Assembly: GCF_947179515.1 (NCBI RefSeq)
Contig: NC_067477.1
Span: forward strand, 142,762,465-142,826,464
Reading direction: 5' to 3'
Origin: Apodemus sylvaticus
Lineage: Eukaryota > Chordata > Mammalia > Rodentia > Muridae
Length of the DNA stretch: 64,000 nt
Program-made: the position numbers and the translations under genes
Notes under the pieces: generated by a model
Seen by the model: only the letters and a program-made list of their open reading frames with translations
Told to the model about the DNA's origin: nothing
Databases searched by the model: none
Shown: positions 37,055 through 51,639 of the stretch, one piece after another
Layout: each line of letters starts with the position of its first letter
Position numbering within the stretch: the stretch's first letter is position 1

Positions 37055-40000
37055 TTTCCTTAAGACGTGGTTTTCTGAAAAATTTTGACGAAAGAAAATT
37101 CTCCTGTGGGTTCTCTTTTGAGGCTACACATTTAGTCGTACATGCCACACCAAATGTTTTCGAGTTACAACGTGTTTTTTAGGAGATACAAGCTAATTTT
37201 GTACGATGCGTTAATTCTTCTCGTAAGGTGTTTCCAATACGTAAGTATTTGTCTTTACTCTGAAACACTGTATTTCCTTATAACGTGGTATTCTTATATA
37301 TTCTTTCGAGAGAAAACTATCCTGTGCATTCCCTTTTGAGGCTACACACTTAGACATACAGGCAACACCAAAGCTTTTCGAGTTACAACATGTTGTTTAT
37401 GAATAAAAAGATAATTTCGCACGATGCGGGATTTCCTTAAAACGTGGTTTTCTGACAAATTTTGACAAAAGAAAATTCTCCTGTGGGTTATCTTTTGAGG
37501 CTACACGTTTAGACGTACACGTCACACCAAATCTTTTCGAGTTACCACGTGTTGTTTAGGAGATACAAGCTAATTTTGTACGATGCGTTATTTTTTCTTG
37601 TAAAGTGTTTCCAATATGTACATATTTGCCTTTACTCTGCAAAATTGTATTTCTTTATAACGTGGTTTTCTTACATATTCTTTCGAGAGAAAACTCTCCT
37701 GTGCCTTCTCTTTTGAGGCTCCACACTTAGACATACGCGCAACACCAAAGCTTTTCGAGTTACAACATGTTGTTTAGGAAAAAGAAGATGATTTTGCACG
37801 ATGCGGGATTTCCTTAAAACGTGGTTTTCTGAAAAATTTTTACGAAAGAAAATTCTCCTGTGCGTTCTCTTTTAAGGCTACACGTTTAGACGTACATGCC
37901 ACACCAAATATTTTCGAGTTACAACGTGTTGTTTAGGAGATTCAAGCTAATTTTGTACTATGCGTTAATTCTTTACGTAAAGTGTTTCGAATACATACGT
38001 GTTTGTCTTTACTCTGCAACACTGTATTTCCTTATAACGTGGTATTCTTACATATTCTTTCGAGAGAAAACTCTCCTGTGAGTTCTCTTTTGAGGCTACA
38101 TGCTTAGACATACACGCAACTCCAGAGCTTTTCGAGTTACAACTTGTTGTTTAGAAAAAACAAGATAATTTCGCACGATGCTAGTTTTCCTTAAAACGTG
38201 GTTTCTGACAAATTTTGATGAAAGAAAATTCACCTGTGGGTTCTCTTTTGAGGCTATACATTTAGACGTACACGTCACACCAAATCCTTTTGAGTTACAA
38301 CGTGTTGTTTAGGTGATACAAGCTAATTTTGTATGATGCGTTATTTCTTCTTGTAAAGTGTATCCAATATGGACTTATTTGTCTTTATTCTGAAAAAATG
38401 TATTTCCTTATAACGTGGTATTCTTACATATTCTTTCGAGAGAAAACTCTCCTGTGCTTTCTCTTTTCAGGCTCCACGCTTAGACATACACGCAACACCA
38501 AAGCTTTTCGAGTCACAACATGTTGTTTAGGAAAAAGGAGATGATTTCGCACGATGCGGGATTTCCTTAAAACGTGGTTTTCTGAAAAATTTTGACGAAA
38601 GAAAATTCTCCTGTTGGTTCTCTTTTGAGGCTACATATTTAGACGTACATGCCACACCAAATCTTTTCGAGTTACAACGTGTTGTTTAGGAGATACAAGC
38701 TAATTTTTTGCAATGCGTTAATTCTTCTCGTAAAGTGTTTCCAATAAGTATGTATTTGTCTTTACTCTGCAACATTGTATTTCCTTATAACGTGGTATTC
38801 TTACATATTATTTCGAGAGAAAACTATCCTGTGCGTTCCCTTTTGAGGCTACACACTTAGACATACAGGCAACACCAAAGCTTTTCGAGTTACAACGTGT
38901 TGTTTAGGAAAAACAAGATAATTTCGCACAATGCAGGATTACCTTAAAACGTGGATTTCTGACAAATTTTGACGAAAGAAAATTCTCCTGTGGGTTCTCT
39001 TTTGAGGCTACACGTTTAGATGTACACGCCACACCAAATCCTTTCGAGTTACCACGTGTTGTTTAGGAGATACAAGCTAATTTTTTACGATGCGTTATTT
39101 CTTCTCGTAAAGTGTTTCCAATACGTACGTATTTGTCTTTACTCTGCAACACTGTATTTCCTTATAACGTTGTATTCTTACATGTTCTTTCGAAAGAAAA
39201 CTCTCCTGTGCGTTCTCTTTAGAGGCTACAAGCTCAGACATACACGCAACACCAAAGCTTTTTGAGTTACAACGTGTTGTTTAGGAAAAACAAGATAATT
39301 TTGCACGATGAGAGATTTCCCTAAAACGTGGTTTTTGGACAAATTTTGACGAAAGAAAGTTCTCCTGTGGGTTCTCTTTTGAGGTTACACATGTATACGT
39401 ACGAGCCACACCAAATCCTTTCGAGTTACAAGGAGTTGTTTAGGAGATACAAGCTAATTTTGTACCATGCATTAATTCTTCTCATAAAGTATTTACAATA
39501 CGTACCTATTTATCTTTACTCTGCAACACTGTATTTACTTATAACATGGTATTCTTACATATTCTTTCGAGAGAAAACTCTCCTCTGCGTTCTCTTTTGA
39601 GGCTACACGTTTAGACCTACACACAACACCAAAGCTTTTCGAGATACAACGTGTTGTTTAGGAAAAACAAGGTAATTTCGCACGATGCGGTATTTCCTTA
39701 AAACGTGGTTTTCTGACAAATTTTGACGAAACAAAATTCTCCTGTGGGTTCTCTTTGGAGGCTACACGTTTAGATGTAAACAGCACACCAAATCAGTTCG
39801 AGTTACAACGTGTTGATTAGGAGATACAAGCTAATTTTGTACGATGCGTTATTTCTTCTCGTAAAGTGTTTCCAATATGTACGTATTTGTCTTTACTCTT
39901 CAACACTGTATTTCCTTATAACGTGGTATTCTTACATATTCTTTCGAGAGAAAACTCTCCTGTGCCTTCTCTTTTGAGGCTACACCCTTAGACATACGCG

Positions 40001-41378
40001 CAAACCAAAGATCTTCGAGTTACAATATGTTGTTTAGGAAAAACAAGATAATTTCGCACGATGCGGGATTTCCATAAAATGTGATTTTCTGAAAAATTTT
40101 AACGAAAGAAAATTATCCTGTGGGTTCTCTTTTGAGGCTACACATTTAGATGTACAGGCCACACCAAATCCTTTCGAGTTACAACGTGTTGTTTAGGAGA
40201 TACAAGCTAATTTTGTACAATGCGTTATTTCTTCTCGTAAAGTGTTTCTAATACATACGTATTTGTCTTTACTCTGCAACTCTGTATTTCCTTATAACGT
40301 GGTATTTTTACATATTCTTTCGAGAGAAAACTCTCCTGTGCATTCTCTTTTGAGGCTATAGGCTTAGACATACACGCAACACCAAAGCTTTTCGAGTTAT
40401 AACGTGTTGTTTATGAAAAACTAGATAATTTCGCACGATGAGGGATTTCCATAAAACGTGGTTTTCTGACAAATTTTGACAAGAGAAAATTATCCCGTGG
40501 GTTCTCTTTTGAGGCCACGCGTTTAGATGTACACGCCACACCAAATCATTTCGAGTTACAACGTGTTGTTTAGGGGATACAAGCTAATTTTGCACAAAGA
40601 GTTATTTCTTCTCGTAAAGTATTTCCAATACCTACGTAATTGTCTTTACTCAGCAACACTGTATTTCCTTATAACGTGGTATTCTTACATATTCTTTCGA
40701 GAGAAAACTCTGCTGTGCCTTCTCTTTTGAGGCTACACGTTTAGACGTACACGACACACAAAATATTTCGAGTTACAACGTGTTGTTTAGGAGATAAAAG
40801 CTAATTTTGTACGATGCTTTATTTCTTCTCGCAAAGTGTTTCCTATACATAAGTATTTGTATTTACACTGCAACACTGTATTTCCTTATAACGTGGTATT
40901 CTTACATATTCTTTCGAGAGAAAACTCTCCTGTGCCTTCTCTTTTGAGGCTACACGCTTAGACATACACGCAACACCAAAGCTTTTCGAGTTACGACATG
41001 TTGTTTAGGAAAAACAAGATAATTTCGCACGATGTGGGACTTCCTTGAAACGTGGTTTTCTGACAAATATTGACGAACGAAAATTATCCTGTGGGTTCTC
41101 TTTTGAGGCTACATGTTTACACGTACACGCCACACCAAATATTTTCGAGTTACAACGTGTTGTTTAGGAGATACAAGCTAATTTTGTACGATGTGTTATT
41201 TCTTCTCGTAAAGTGTTTCCAATACGTATGTATTTGTCTTTACTCTGCAACACTGTATTTCCTTATAACGTGGTATTCTTACATATTCTTTCGAGAGAAA
41301 CTCTCCTGTGCCTTCTCTTTTGAGGCCACACGTTTAGACATACACGCAACACCAAAGCTTTTCGAGTTACAACGTGTT

Positions 41379-41511
41379 GTTTAGGGTTCTCTTTTGAGGC
41401 TACACGAAGAAATAATGCATCGTTCAAAATTAGCTTGGAAACACTTTATGAGAAAAATTAACGCATTATGAAAAATTAGCCTGTCTCTCCTAAACAACAC
41501 GTTGTAACTCG
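41379..41511. repeat. Second copy of the complex inversion junction
   Basis: The same series of joins as at 30,072-30,204, at an offset of 11,307. Only a few base changes are visible (for example GCATTATGAAAA in place of GCATTATAAAAA), so this junction was copied and did not arise twice. Confidence 0.88.
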
Positions 41512-44500
41512 TGTAGCCTCAAAAGAGAACCCACAGGAGAATTTTCTCTCAAAAGAAGATGTAAGAATACCACGTTGTAAGGAAATACAGTGTTGTAGAC
41601 TAAAGACAAATACGTACGTACTGGAAACACTTTTAGAGATGAAATAACGCATCGTTCAAAATTAGCTTGTATCTCCTTAACAACACGTTGTCACTCGAAA
41701 CGATTTGGTGTGGGGTGTACGACTAAACCTGTAGCCTCAAAAGAGAACCCAGAGGAGATTTTTCTTCTTTCAAAATTTTTCAGAAATCACGTTTTTAGTA
41801 AATCCCGCATTGTGCGAAATTATCTTGTTTTTCCTAAACAACATGTTGTAACTCGAAAAGCTTTGGTGTTACTTGTATATCTAAGCGTGTAGCCTCAAAA
41901 GAGAATGCACAGGAGAGTTTTCTCTCAAAAGAATATGTAAGAATACCACGTTATAAGGAAATACAGTGTTGCAGAATAAAGACAAATACGTACGTATTGG
42001 AAACACTTTATGAGAAGAAATAACGCATCATACAAAATTAGCTTGTATCTCCTAAACAACACGTTGTAACTCAAAAAGAGTTGGTGTGGCATGTACGTCT
42101 AAATGTGTAGCCTCAAAAGAGAACCCACAGGAGAATTTTCTTTCGTCAAAATATGTCAGAAAACCACGTTTTATGGTAATCCCGCATCGTGCGAAATTAT
42201 CTTGTTTTTCCTAAACAACACGTTGTAACATGAAAAGCTTTGCTGTTGCGTGTATGTCTAAGCCTGTATCCTCAAAAGCGAATGCACAGGAGTGTTTTCT
42301 CTTGAAATAAGATGTAAGAATACCACGTTCGAAGGAAATACAGTGTTGCAGACTAAAGACAAATAGGTACTTATTGGAAACACTTTTAGAGATGAAATAA
42401 CGCATCGTTCAAAGTTAGATTGTATCTCCTAAACAACACGTTGTAACTTGAAACTGTTTGGTGTGGTGTTTACATCTAAATGCGTAGCCTCAAAAGAGAA
42501 CCCACAGGAGAATTTTCTTTCGTCAAAATTTTTCAGAAATCACGTTTTTAGGAAATCCCGCATTGTGCGAAATTATCTTGTTTTTCGTAAACAACACGTT
42601 GTAACTCGAAAAGCTTTGGTGTTACGTGTATGTCTAAGCATGTAGCCTCAAAAGAGAACGCACAGGAGAGTTTTCTCCCGAAAGAATATGTAAGAATACC
42701 ACGTTATAAGGAAATACGGTGTTGCAGAGTAAAGACAAATTCTTACATATTGGAAACACTTAACGAGAAGAAATAACACATGGTACAAAATTAGCTTGTA
42801 TCTCCTAAACAACACGTTGTAACTCGAAAAGATTTGCTGTGGTGTTTACATCTAAATGTGTAGCCTCAAAAGAGAACCCACTGGTGAATTTTCTCTCGTC
42901 AAAATTTTTTCAGAAAACCACGTTTTAAGGAAGTCCTGCATCATGCGAAATCATCTTGTTTTCCTAAACAACACGTTGTAACTCGAAAAGCTTTGGTGTT
43001 GCGTGTATGTCTAAGCGTGTAGCCTCAAAAGAGAATGCACAGTAGAGTATTCTCTCGAAAGAATATGTAAGAATACCACGTTATAAGGAAATACAGTATT
43101 GCAGAGTAAAGACAGATACTTACTTATTGGAAACACTTTACGAGAAGGAATAATACATCGCACAAAATTAGCTTGTATTTCCTAAACAACACGTTGTAAC
43201 TCGAAGGATTTGGTGTGGCGTATAAGTTGAAACGTGTAGCCTCAACAGAGAACCCACAGGAGAATTTTCTTTCCTCAAATTTGTCAGAAAACCACGTTTT
43301 AAGGAAATCCCGCATTGTGCGAAATTATCTTGTTTTTCCTAAACAACACGTTGTAACTCCAAAAGCTTTGGTGTTGCGTGTATGTCTAAACGTGTGGCCT
43401 CAAAAGACAACGCACAGGAGAGTTTTCTCTCGAAAGAATATATAAAAATACCACGTTATAAGGAAATACAGTGTTGCAGAGTAAAGACAAATACGTATGT
43501 ATTGGAAATACTTTACGAGAAGAAATAATGCATCTTACAAAATTAGCTTGTATCTCCTAAACAACATGTTGTAACTCGAAAAGATTTGGTGTGGCATGTA
43601 AGTCTAAACGTGTAGCCTCAAAAGAGAACCCACAGGAGAATTTTCTTTCGTCAAAATTTGTCAGAAAAAAACGTTTTAAGGAAATCCCGCATCGTGCGAA
43701 ATTATCTTGTTTTTCCTAAACAACACGTTGTAACTCGAAAAGCTTTGGTGCTGCGTGTATGTCTAAGCGTGTAGCCTTAAAAGAGAACGCACAGGAGAGT
43801 TTTCTCTCGAACGAATATGTAAGAATACCACGTTATAAGGAAATACAGTGTTGCAGAGGAAAGATAGATACATACGTATTTGAAACACTTTACGAGAAGA
43901 AATAATGCATCGTACAAAATTAGCTTGTATTTCCTAAAAAGCACATTGTAACTCGAAAGGTTTTGGTGTGGCGTGTACGTCTAAATGTGTAGCCACAAAA
44001 GAGAACCCACAGGCGAATTTTTCTTTCGTCAAAATTTTTCAGAAAACCACGTTTTAAGGAAATCCCGCGTCCTGCGAAATCATCTTCTTTTTCCTAAACT
44101 ACATGTTGTAACTTGAATAGCTTTGGTGTTGCCTGTATGTCTAAGTGTGTAGCCACAAAAGGGAATGCACAGGACAGTTTTCTATCGAAATAATATGTAA
44201 GAATACCACGTTATAAGGAAATACAATGTTGCAGAGTACAGACAAAAACGTACGTATTGGAAACACTTTATGAGAAGAATTAACACATTGTAAAATATTA
44301 GCTTGTATCTCCTAAACAACACGTTGTAACTCGAACAGATTTGGTGTGGCGTGTACGTCTAAACATGTAGCCTCAAAAGAGAACCCACAGGAGAACTTTC
44401 TATTGTCAAATATTTCAGAAAACCACGTTTATGGAAATCTCGCATCGTGCGAAATTATCTAGTTTTTCCTAAACAACACGTTGTAACTCGAAAAGCTTTG

Positions 44501-45550
44501 GTGTTGCTTCTATGTCTAAACATGTAGCCTCAAAAGAGAACGCTCAGGAGAGTTTTCCCTCGAAAGAATATGTAAGAATACCACGTTATAAGGAAATACA
44601 GTGTTGCAGAGAAAGACAAATACGTACGTATTGGAAACAATTTACGAGAAGAAATAACACATCGTACAAAATTAGCCTGTATCTCCTAAACAACACGTGG
44701 TAACTCGAAAGGATTTGGTGTGGCGTGCACGTCTAAACGTGTAGCATCATAAGAGAAGCCACAGGAGAATTTTCTTTCTTCAAAATTTGTCAGAACACAA
44801 CGGTTTAAGGAAATCCGAGAACGCACAGGAGAGTTTTCTCTCGAAATAATATGTAAGAATACCATGTTATAAGGAAATACAGTGTTGCAGAGTAGAGGCA
44901 AATACATACTTATTGGAAAAACTTAAACTTTACGAGAAGAAATAATGCATCGTAAAAAAATTAGCTTGTATCTCCTAAACAACACGTTGTAACTTAAAAA
45001 GATTTGGTGTGGCCTGTACGTCTAAACGTGTAGTCTCAAATGAGAACCCAGAGGAGAATTTTCTTTGGTCAAAATTTGTCAGAAAATCACGTATTAAGGA
45101 AATCCCTCTTCGTGCGAAATTATCTTGTTTTTCCTAAACAACACGTTGTAACGCGAAAATCTTTGGTATTGCGTGTATGTCTAAGCGTGTAGCCTCAAAA
45201 GAGGACGCACAGGAGAGTTTTCTCTCGAAAGAATATGTAAGAATACCACGTTATAAGGAAATACAGTGTTTCAGACTAAAGGCAAATACGTACATATTGG
45301 AAACACCTTACAAGAAGAAATAAAGCCTCGTAAAAAATTAGCTTGTATCTCCTAAACAACAGTTTGTAACTCGAAAAGATTTGGTGTGGCGTGCACGTCT
45401 AAACGTGTAGCCTCAAAAGATAACCCACAGGAGAATTTTTTTTTCGTTAATATTTCTCAGAAAACCATGTTTTAAGGAAATCACTCATCGTGCGAAATTA
45501 TCTTGTTTTTCCTAAACAACACGTTGTAACTCGAAAAGCTTTGATGTTGC
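41407..45550 (-). repeat. Orientation block 6, minus (copy of block 4)
   Basis: Nearly identical to 30,100-34,240 at an offset of 11,307-11,310. Exact box cores (minus strand) start at 41803, 42180, 42556, 43308, 43685 and 44063, each at the position expected from block 4. Small indels (for example one extra T near 44,020 and two near 45,440) explain the drift of the offset. Confidence 0.92.
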
Positions 45551-45560
45551 GTTTCCAATA
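45541..45560. repeat. Inversion junction minus to plus, second copy (~45,550)
   Basis: The same join as near 34,240, with GCGTTTCC in place of GCATTTCC. Similarity between the two loci fades about 140 bp further right. Confidence 0.88.
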
Positions 45561-46699
45561 CATATGTATTTTCCTTTACTCTGCAACACTGTATTTCCTT
45601 ACAACGTGGTATTCTTACATATTCTTTCGAGAGAAAACTCTCCTGTGCGTTCTCTTTTGGGGCTACACGCTTAGACATACACGCAACACCAAAGCTTTTC
45701 GAGTTATAACGTGTTGTTTAGGAAAAACAAGATAATTTCGCAAGATGCGGGATTTCCATAAAACGTGGTTTTCTGACAAATTTTGACCTAAGAAAATTCT
45801 CCTGTGGGTTCTCTTTTGAGGCTACACGTTTAGACGTACACGCCACACCAAATCTTTTCGAGTTACAACGTTTTGTTTCAGAGATACAGACTAATTTTGT
45901 ACGATGCGTCATTTCTTCTCGTAAAGTGTTGCCAATACATATGTATTTGTCTTTACTCTGCAACACGATATTTCCTTAAAACGTGGTATTCTTACATATT
46001 CTTTCGAGAAAACACTCTCCTGTGCCTTCTCTTTTGAGGCTACACGCTTAGACATACACGCAACACCAGAGCTTTTCGAGTTACAACGTGTTGTTTAGGA
46101 AAAACCAGATAATTTCGCAAGTTGCGGGATTTCCTTAAAACGTGGTTTTCTGAAAAATTTTGACGAAAGAAAATTCGCCTGTGGGTTCTCTTTTGAGGCT
46201 ACACGTTTAGACGTACACGCCACACCAAATCTTTTTCAGTTACAACATGTTGTTTAGGAGATACAGACTAATTTTGTACGATGCCTTATTTTTTCTCGTA
46301 AGGTGTTGCCAATACGTACATATTTATCTTTACTCTGCAACTCTGTATTTCCTTAAAACGTGGTATTCTTACATATTCTTTCGAGAGAAAACTCTCCTGT
46401 GCCTTCTCTTTTGAGGCTACACGTTTAGATGTACACGCCACACAAAATATTTCGAGTTACAACGTGTTGTTTAGGAGATAAAAGCTAATTTTGTACGATG
46501 CGTTATTTCTTCTCGTAAAGTGTTTCCTATACATAAGTATTTGTCTTTACTCTGCAACACTGTCTTTCCTTATAACGTGGTATTTTTACATATTCTTTCG
46601 AGAGAAAATTCTCCTGTGCCTTCTCTTTTGAGGCTACACGCTTACACATACACGCAACACCAAAGCTTTTCGAGTTACAACGTGTTGTTCAGGAAAAAC

Positions 46700-49600
46700 A
46701 AGATAATTTCGCACGATGCTGGGTTTCCTTAATTCGTGGTTTTCTGACAAATTTTGACCAAAGAAAATTCTCCTGTGGGTTCTCTTTTGAGGCTACACGT
46801 TTAGCCGTACACGCCACACCAAATCTTTTCGAGTTACAACCTGTTGTTTAAGAGATACAAGCTAATTTTTTTACGATGCGTTATTTCTTCTCGTAAAGTG
46901 TTTCCAATAAGTGCATATTTGTCTTTACTCTGCAACACTGTGTTTCCTTATAACGTGGTATTCTTACATATTCTTTCGAGAGAAAACTCTCCTGTGCGTT
47001 CTCTTTTGAGGCTACATGCTTAGACATACACGCAACACCAAAGCTTTTCGAGTTACAACGTGTTTTTTAGGAAGAACAAGATAATTTCTCACGATGCGGG
47101 ATTTCCTTAAAACGTGGTTTTCTGACAAATTTTGACGAAAGAAATTTGTCCTGTGGTTCTCTTTGAGGCTACACGTTTAGATGGACACGCCACTCCAAAT
47201 CTTTTCGAGTTACAACGTGTTGTTTAGGAGATATAAGCTAATTTTGTACGATGCTTTATTTATCTCATAAAATTTATGGGTTTCCAATACGAAAGTATTT
47301 GTCATTATTCTGCAACAGTGTACTTCCATATAACGTGGTATTCTTACATATTCAGTCGAGAGAAAACTCTCCTGTGTGTTCTCTTTTGAGGCTACACGCT
47401 TAGACATACAGGCAACACCAAAGCTTTTCGAGTTATAACGCGTTGTTTAGGAAAAACAAGATAATTTCGCACGATGCGAGATTTCCTTAATACGTGGTTT
47501 TCTGACAAATTTTGACCAAAGAAAATTCTCCTGTGGGTTCTCTTTTGAGGCTACACGTTTAGACGTACAGGTCACACCAAATCTTTTCGAGTTACAACGT
47601 GTTGTTTAGGAGATACAAGCTAATTTTTTACGATGCGTTATTTCTTCTCATAAAGTGTTTCCAATAAGTATGTATTTGTCTTTACTCTGCAACACTGTAT
47701 TTTCTTATAACGTGGTATTCTTACACATTCTTTCGAGAGAAAACTCTCCTGTGTGCTCTCTTTTGAGTCTACACGCTTAAACATACATGCAACACCAAAG
47801 CTTTTCGAGTTACAAGGTGTTGTTTAGGAAAAACAAGATAATTTCGCACGATGCGGGATTTCCTTAAAACGTGGTTTTCTGAATATTTGACGAAAGAAAA
47901 TTCTCCTATGGGTTCTCTCTTGAGGCTACACGTTTAGACGTACACGCCACACCAAATCTTTTCGAGTTACAACGTGTTGTTTAGGAGATACGAGCTAATT
48001 TTGTACGATGCTTTATTTCATCTCGTAAAGTTTAAGGGTTTCCAATACGTACCTATTTGTCTTTACTCTGCAACACTGTATTTCCTTATAACGTGGTATT
48101 CTTACATATTCTTTCGAGAGAAAACTCTCCTGTGTGTTCTCTTTTGAGGCTACACGCTGAGACATACACGCAACACCAAAGCTCTTCGAGTTAAAACGTG
48201 TTGTTTAGGAAAAACAAGATAATTTTGCACGATGTAGGTTTTCCTTAATACGTGGTTTTCTGACAAATTTGACCAAAGAAAATTCTCCTGTGGGTTCTCT
48301 TTTGAGGCTACACGTTTAGACGTACACGCCACACCAAATCATTTAGAGTTACAACGTGTTGTTTAGGAGATACAAGCTAATTTTGTACGATGCGTTATTT
48401 CTTCTTGTAAAATGTTTCTAATATGTACGTATTTGTCTTTACTCTGCAACACTGTATTTCCTTATAACGTGGTATTCTTATATATTCTTTCGAGATAGAA
48501 CTCTCCTTTGCCTTCTCTTTTGAGGCTACATGCTTAGACATACACGCAACACCAAAGCTTTTCGAGTTACAAAGTGTTATTTAAGAAAAACAAGATAATT
48601 TTGCACGATGAGGGATTTCCTTAAAACGTAGTTTTCTCACAAATTTTGACGATAGAAAATTCTCCTGTGGGTTCTCTTTTGAGGCTACACGTTTAGACGT
48701 ACATGCCCCACCAAATCCTTTCGAGTTACAACCTGTTGTTTAGGAGATACAAACTAATTTTGTATGATGTGTTATTTCTTCTCGTAAAGTGTTTCCAATA
48801 AGTACGTATTTGTCTTTACTCTGCAACACTGTATTTCCTTATAACCTGGTATTCTTACATATTCTTTCTAGTGAAAACTCTCCTGTGTGTTCTCTTTTGA
48901 GGCTACACACTGAGGCAAACACGCAACACCAAATCTTTTCGAGTTACAACGTGTTGTTTAGGAAAAACAAGATAATTTCCCACGATGCAGGATTTCCTTA
49001 ATACGTGGTTTTCTGACAAATTTGACCAAACAAAATTCGCCTGTGGGTTCTCTTTTGAGTCTACACGTTTAGACGTACACACCACATCAAATCTTTTCGA
49101 GTTACAACGTGTTGTTTAGGAGATACAAGCTAATTTTGTATGATGTATTATTTCTTCTCGTAAAGTGTTTCCAATATGTACGTATTTGTCTTTACTCTGC
49201 AACACTGTATTTCCTTATAACGTGGTATTCTTACATATTCTTTCGAGAAAAAACTCTCCTTTGCATTCTCTTTTGAGGCTACACGCTTAGACATACACGC
49301 AACACCAAAGCTTTTCGAGTTACAACTTGTTGTTTAGGAAAAACAAGATAATTTTTCACGCTGAGGGATTTCCTTAAAACGTGGTTTTCTTACATATTTT
49401 GACGATAAAAAATTCTCCTGTCGGTTCTCTTTTGAGGCTACACGTTTAGAAGTACACGTCACACCAAATATTTTCGAGTTACAACGTGTTGTTTATGAGA
49501 TACAAGCTAATTTTGTACGAATTTTTATTTCTTCTCTTAAAGTGTTTACAATATGTACGTATTTGTCTTTACTCTGCAACACTGTATTTCCTTATAACGT

Positions 49601-49880
49601 GGTATTCTTACATATTCTTTCGAAAGAAAACTCTCCTTGCATTCCCTTTAGAGGCTACACACTTAGACATACACGCAACACCAAAGCTTTTCGAGTTAAA
49701 ACGTGCTGTTTAGGAAAAACAAGATAATTTCGCACGATGCGGAATTTCCTTAAAACGTGGTTTTCTGACAAATTTTGACGAAAGAAAACTCTCCTGTGGG
49801 TTCTCTTTTGAGGATACACGTTTAGACGTACACGCCACACCAAATCTTTTCGAGTTACAACATGTTGTTTAGGACCTACA
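46700..49880 (+). repeat. Higher-order segment, copy 1 (~4.2 kb spacing)
   Basis: Matches ~51,640-53,900. The offset is ~4,929 at 46.8-47.3 kb and 4,172 from about 48 kb, so the second copy lacks about two monomers. Shared variants include TTTAGCCGTAC, GTCATTATTCTGCAACAGTG, AACCTGGTATTC and CTAGTGAAAAC. Confidence 0.8.
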
Positions 49881-51639
49881 AGCTAATTTTGCAAGATGCG
49901 TTATTTCTCTCATAAAGTGTTTCCAGTACGTACGTATTTGTCTTTACTCTGCTACACTGTATTTCCTTATAACGTGGTATTCTTACATATTCTTTCGAGA
50001 GAAAACTCTCCTATGCGTTCTCTTTTGGGGCTAAACACTTAGACATACACCCAACACCAAAGCTTTTCGAGTTAAAACGTGTTGTTTAGGAAGAACAAGA
50101 TAATTTCTCACGATGCGGTATTTCCTTAAAACGTGGTTTTCTGAAAAATTTTGACGAAAGAAAATTGTCCTGTGGGTTCTCTTTTGAGGCTACACGTTTA
50201 GACGTACATGCCACACCAAATCTTTTCGAGTTACAACGTGTTGTTTAGGTGATACAAGCTAATTTTGTACGATGCTTTATTTCATCTCGTAAAGTTTAAG
50301 GGTTTCCAATACATACGTGTTTGTCTTTACTCTGCAACACTGTATTTCCTTATAACGTGGTATTCTTTCAGATTCTTTCGAGAGAAAACTCTCCTGTGCG
50401 TTCTCTTTTGAGGCTACAAGTTTAGACATACACGCAACGGCAAAGCTTTTCGAGTTACAACATGTTGTTTAGGAAGAACAAGATAATTTCCCACGATGCA
50501 GGATTTCCTTAAAACGTGGTGTTCTGACAAATTTTGACGAAAGAAAATTCTCCTGTGGGTTCTCTTTTGAGGCTACACCTTTAGACGTACACACCACACC
50601 AAATCTTTTGAGTTACACCGTGCTGTTTAGGAGATACAAGCTAATTTTTTTTTACGATGCGTTATTTCTTCTCGTAAAGTTTAAGTGTTTCCAATACATA
50701 CGTTTTTGCCTTTACTCTGCAACTCTCTAATTCCTAATAATGTGGTATTCTTACATATTCTTTCGAGAGAAAACTCTCCTGTGCATTCTCTTTTGAGGCT
50801 ACACGCTTAGACATACACGCAACACCACAGTTTTTCGAGTTACAATGTGTTGTTTAGGAAAAACAAGATAATTTAGCACGATGCGGGATTTCCTTAAAAC
50901 GTGGTTTTCTGACAAATTTTGACGAAAGAAAATACTCCTGAGGGTTCTCTTTTGAGGCTACACGTTTAGACGTACACGCCACACCAAATCTTTTCGAGTT
51001 ACAACGTGTTGTTTAGGAGATACAAGCTAATTTTTTAAGATGTGTTATTTCTCTCGTAAAGTTTAAGTGTTTCAAATACGTACGTATTTGCCTTTATTCT
51101 GCAACACTGTTTTCCTTATAACATGGTATTCTTGCATATTCTTTCGAGAGAAAACTTTCCTGTGCATTCTCTTTTGAGGCTACACGCTTAGACATACAAG
51201 CAACACCAAAGCTTTTCGAGTTACAACTTGTTGTTTTGGAAGAACAAGATAATTTCTCACGATGCGGGATTTCCTTAAAACGTGGTTTGCTGACAAATTT
51301 TGACGAAAGAAAATAGTCCTGTGGGTTCTCTTTTGGGGCTACACGTTTAGACGTACAAGCCACACCAAATCTTTTCCAGTAAAAACGTGTTGTTTAGGAG
51401 ATACAAGCTAATTTTGTACGATGCTTTATTTCATCTCGTAAGTTTAAGGGTTTCCAATATGTACGTTTTCGTCTTTACTCAGCAACACTGTACTTCCTTA
51501 TAAAGTGGTATTCTTAACTATTCTTTCGAGAGAAAACTCTTCTGTGCGTTTTCTTTTGAGGCTACACGCTTAGACATACATGCAACACCAAAGCTTTTCG
51601 AGTTACAACGTGTTGTTTAGGAAAAACAAGATAATTACA

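Larger units (their letters stand above)
34241..41406 (+). repeat. Orientation block 5, plus
   Basis: About 7.2 kb of plus-oriented monomers. Exact box cores start at 37038, 37415, 38545 and 40052. It includes a recent ~295 bp duplication at 753 bp spacing near 35.8-36.9 kb. From 39,888 it is the left part of the second segmental copy. Confidence 0.92.
39888..45690. repeat. Segmental duplication, copy 2
   Basis: The partner of 27,829-34,380. Its left edge runs on into ordinary plus-oriented array, while copy 1 starts at an inversion junction. This suggests, without proving, that copy 2 is nearer the original arrangement. The deletion point relative to copy 1 lies near 40,700, in GAGAAAACTCTGCTG. 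Confidence 0.88.

Noticed and set aside
27829..45690. Segmental copy as a pure assembly error
   Set aside because: The copies differ by a two-monomer indel and scattered bases, and have different flanks, so a collapsed or duplicated contig is not the simplest reading. It remains possible and needs read support.
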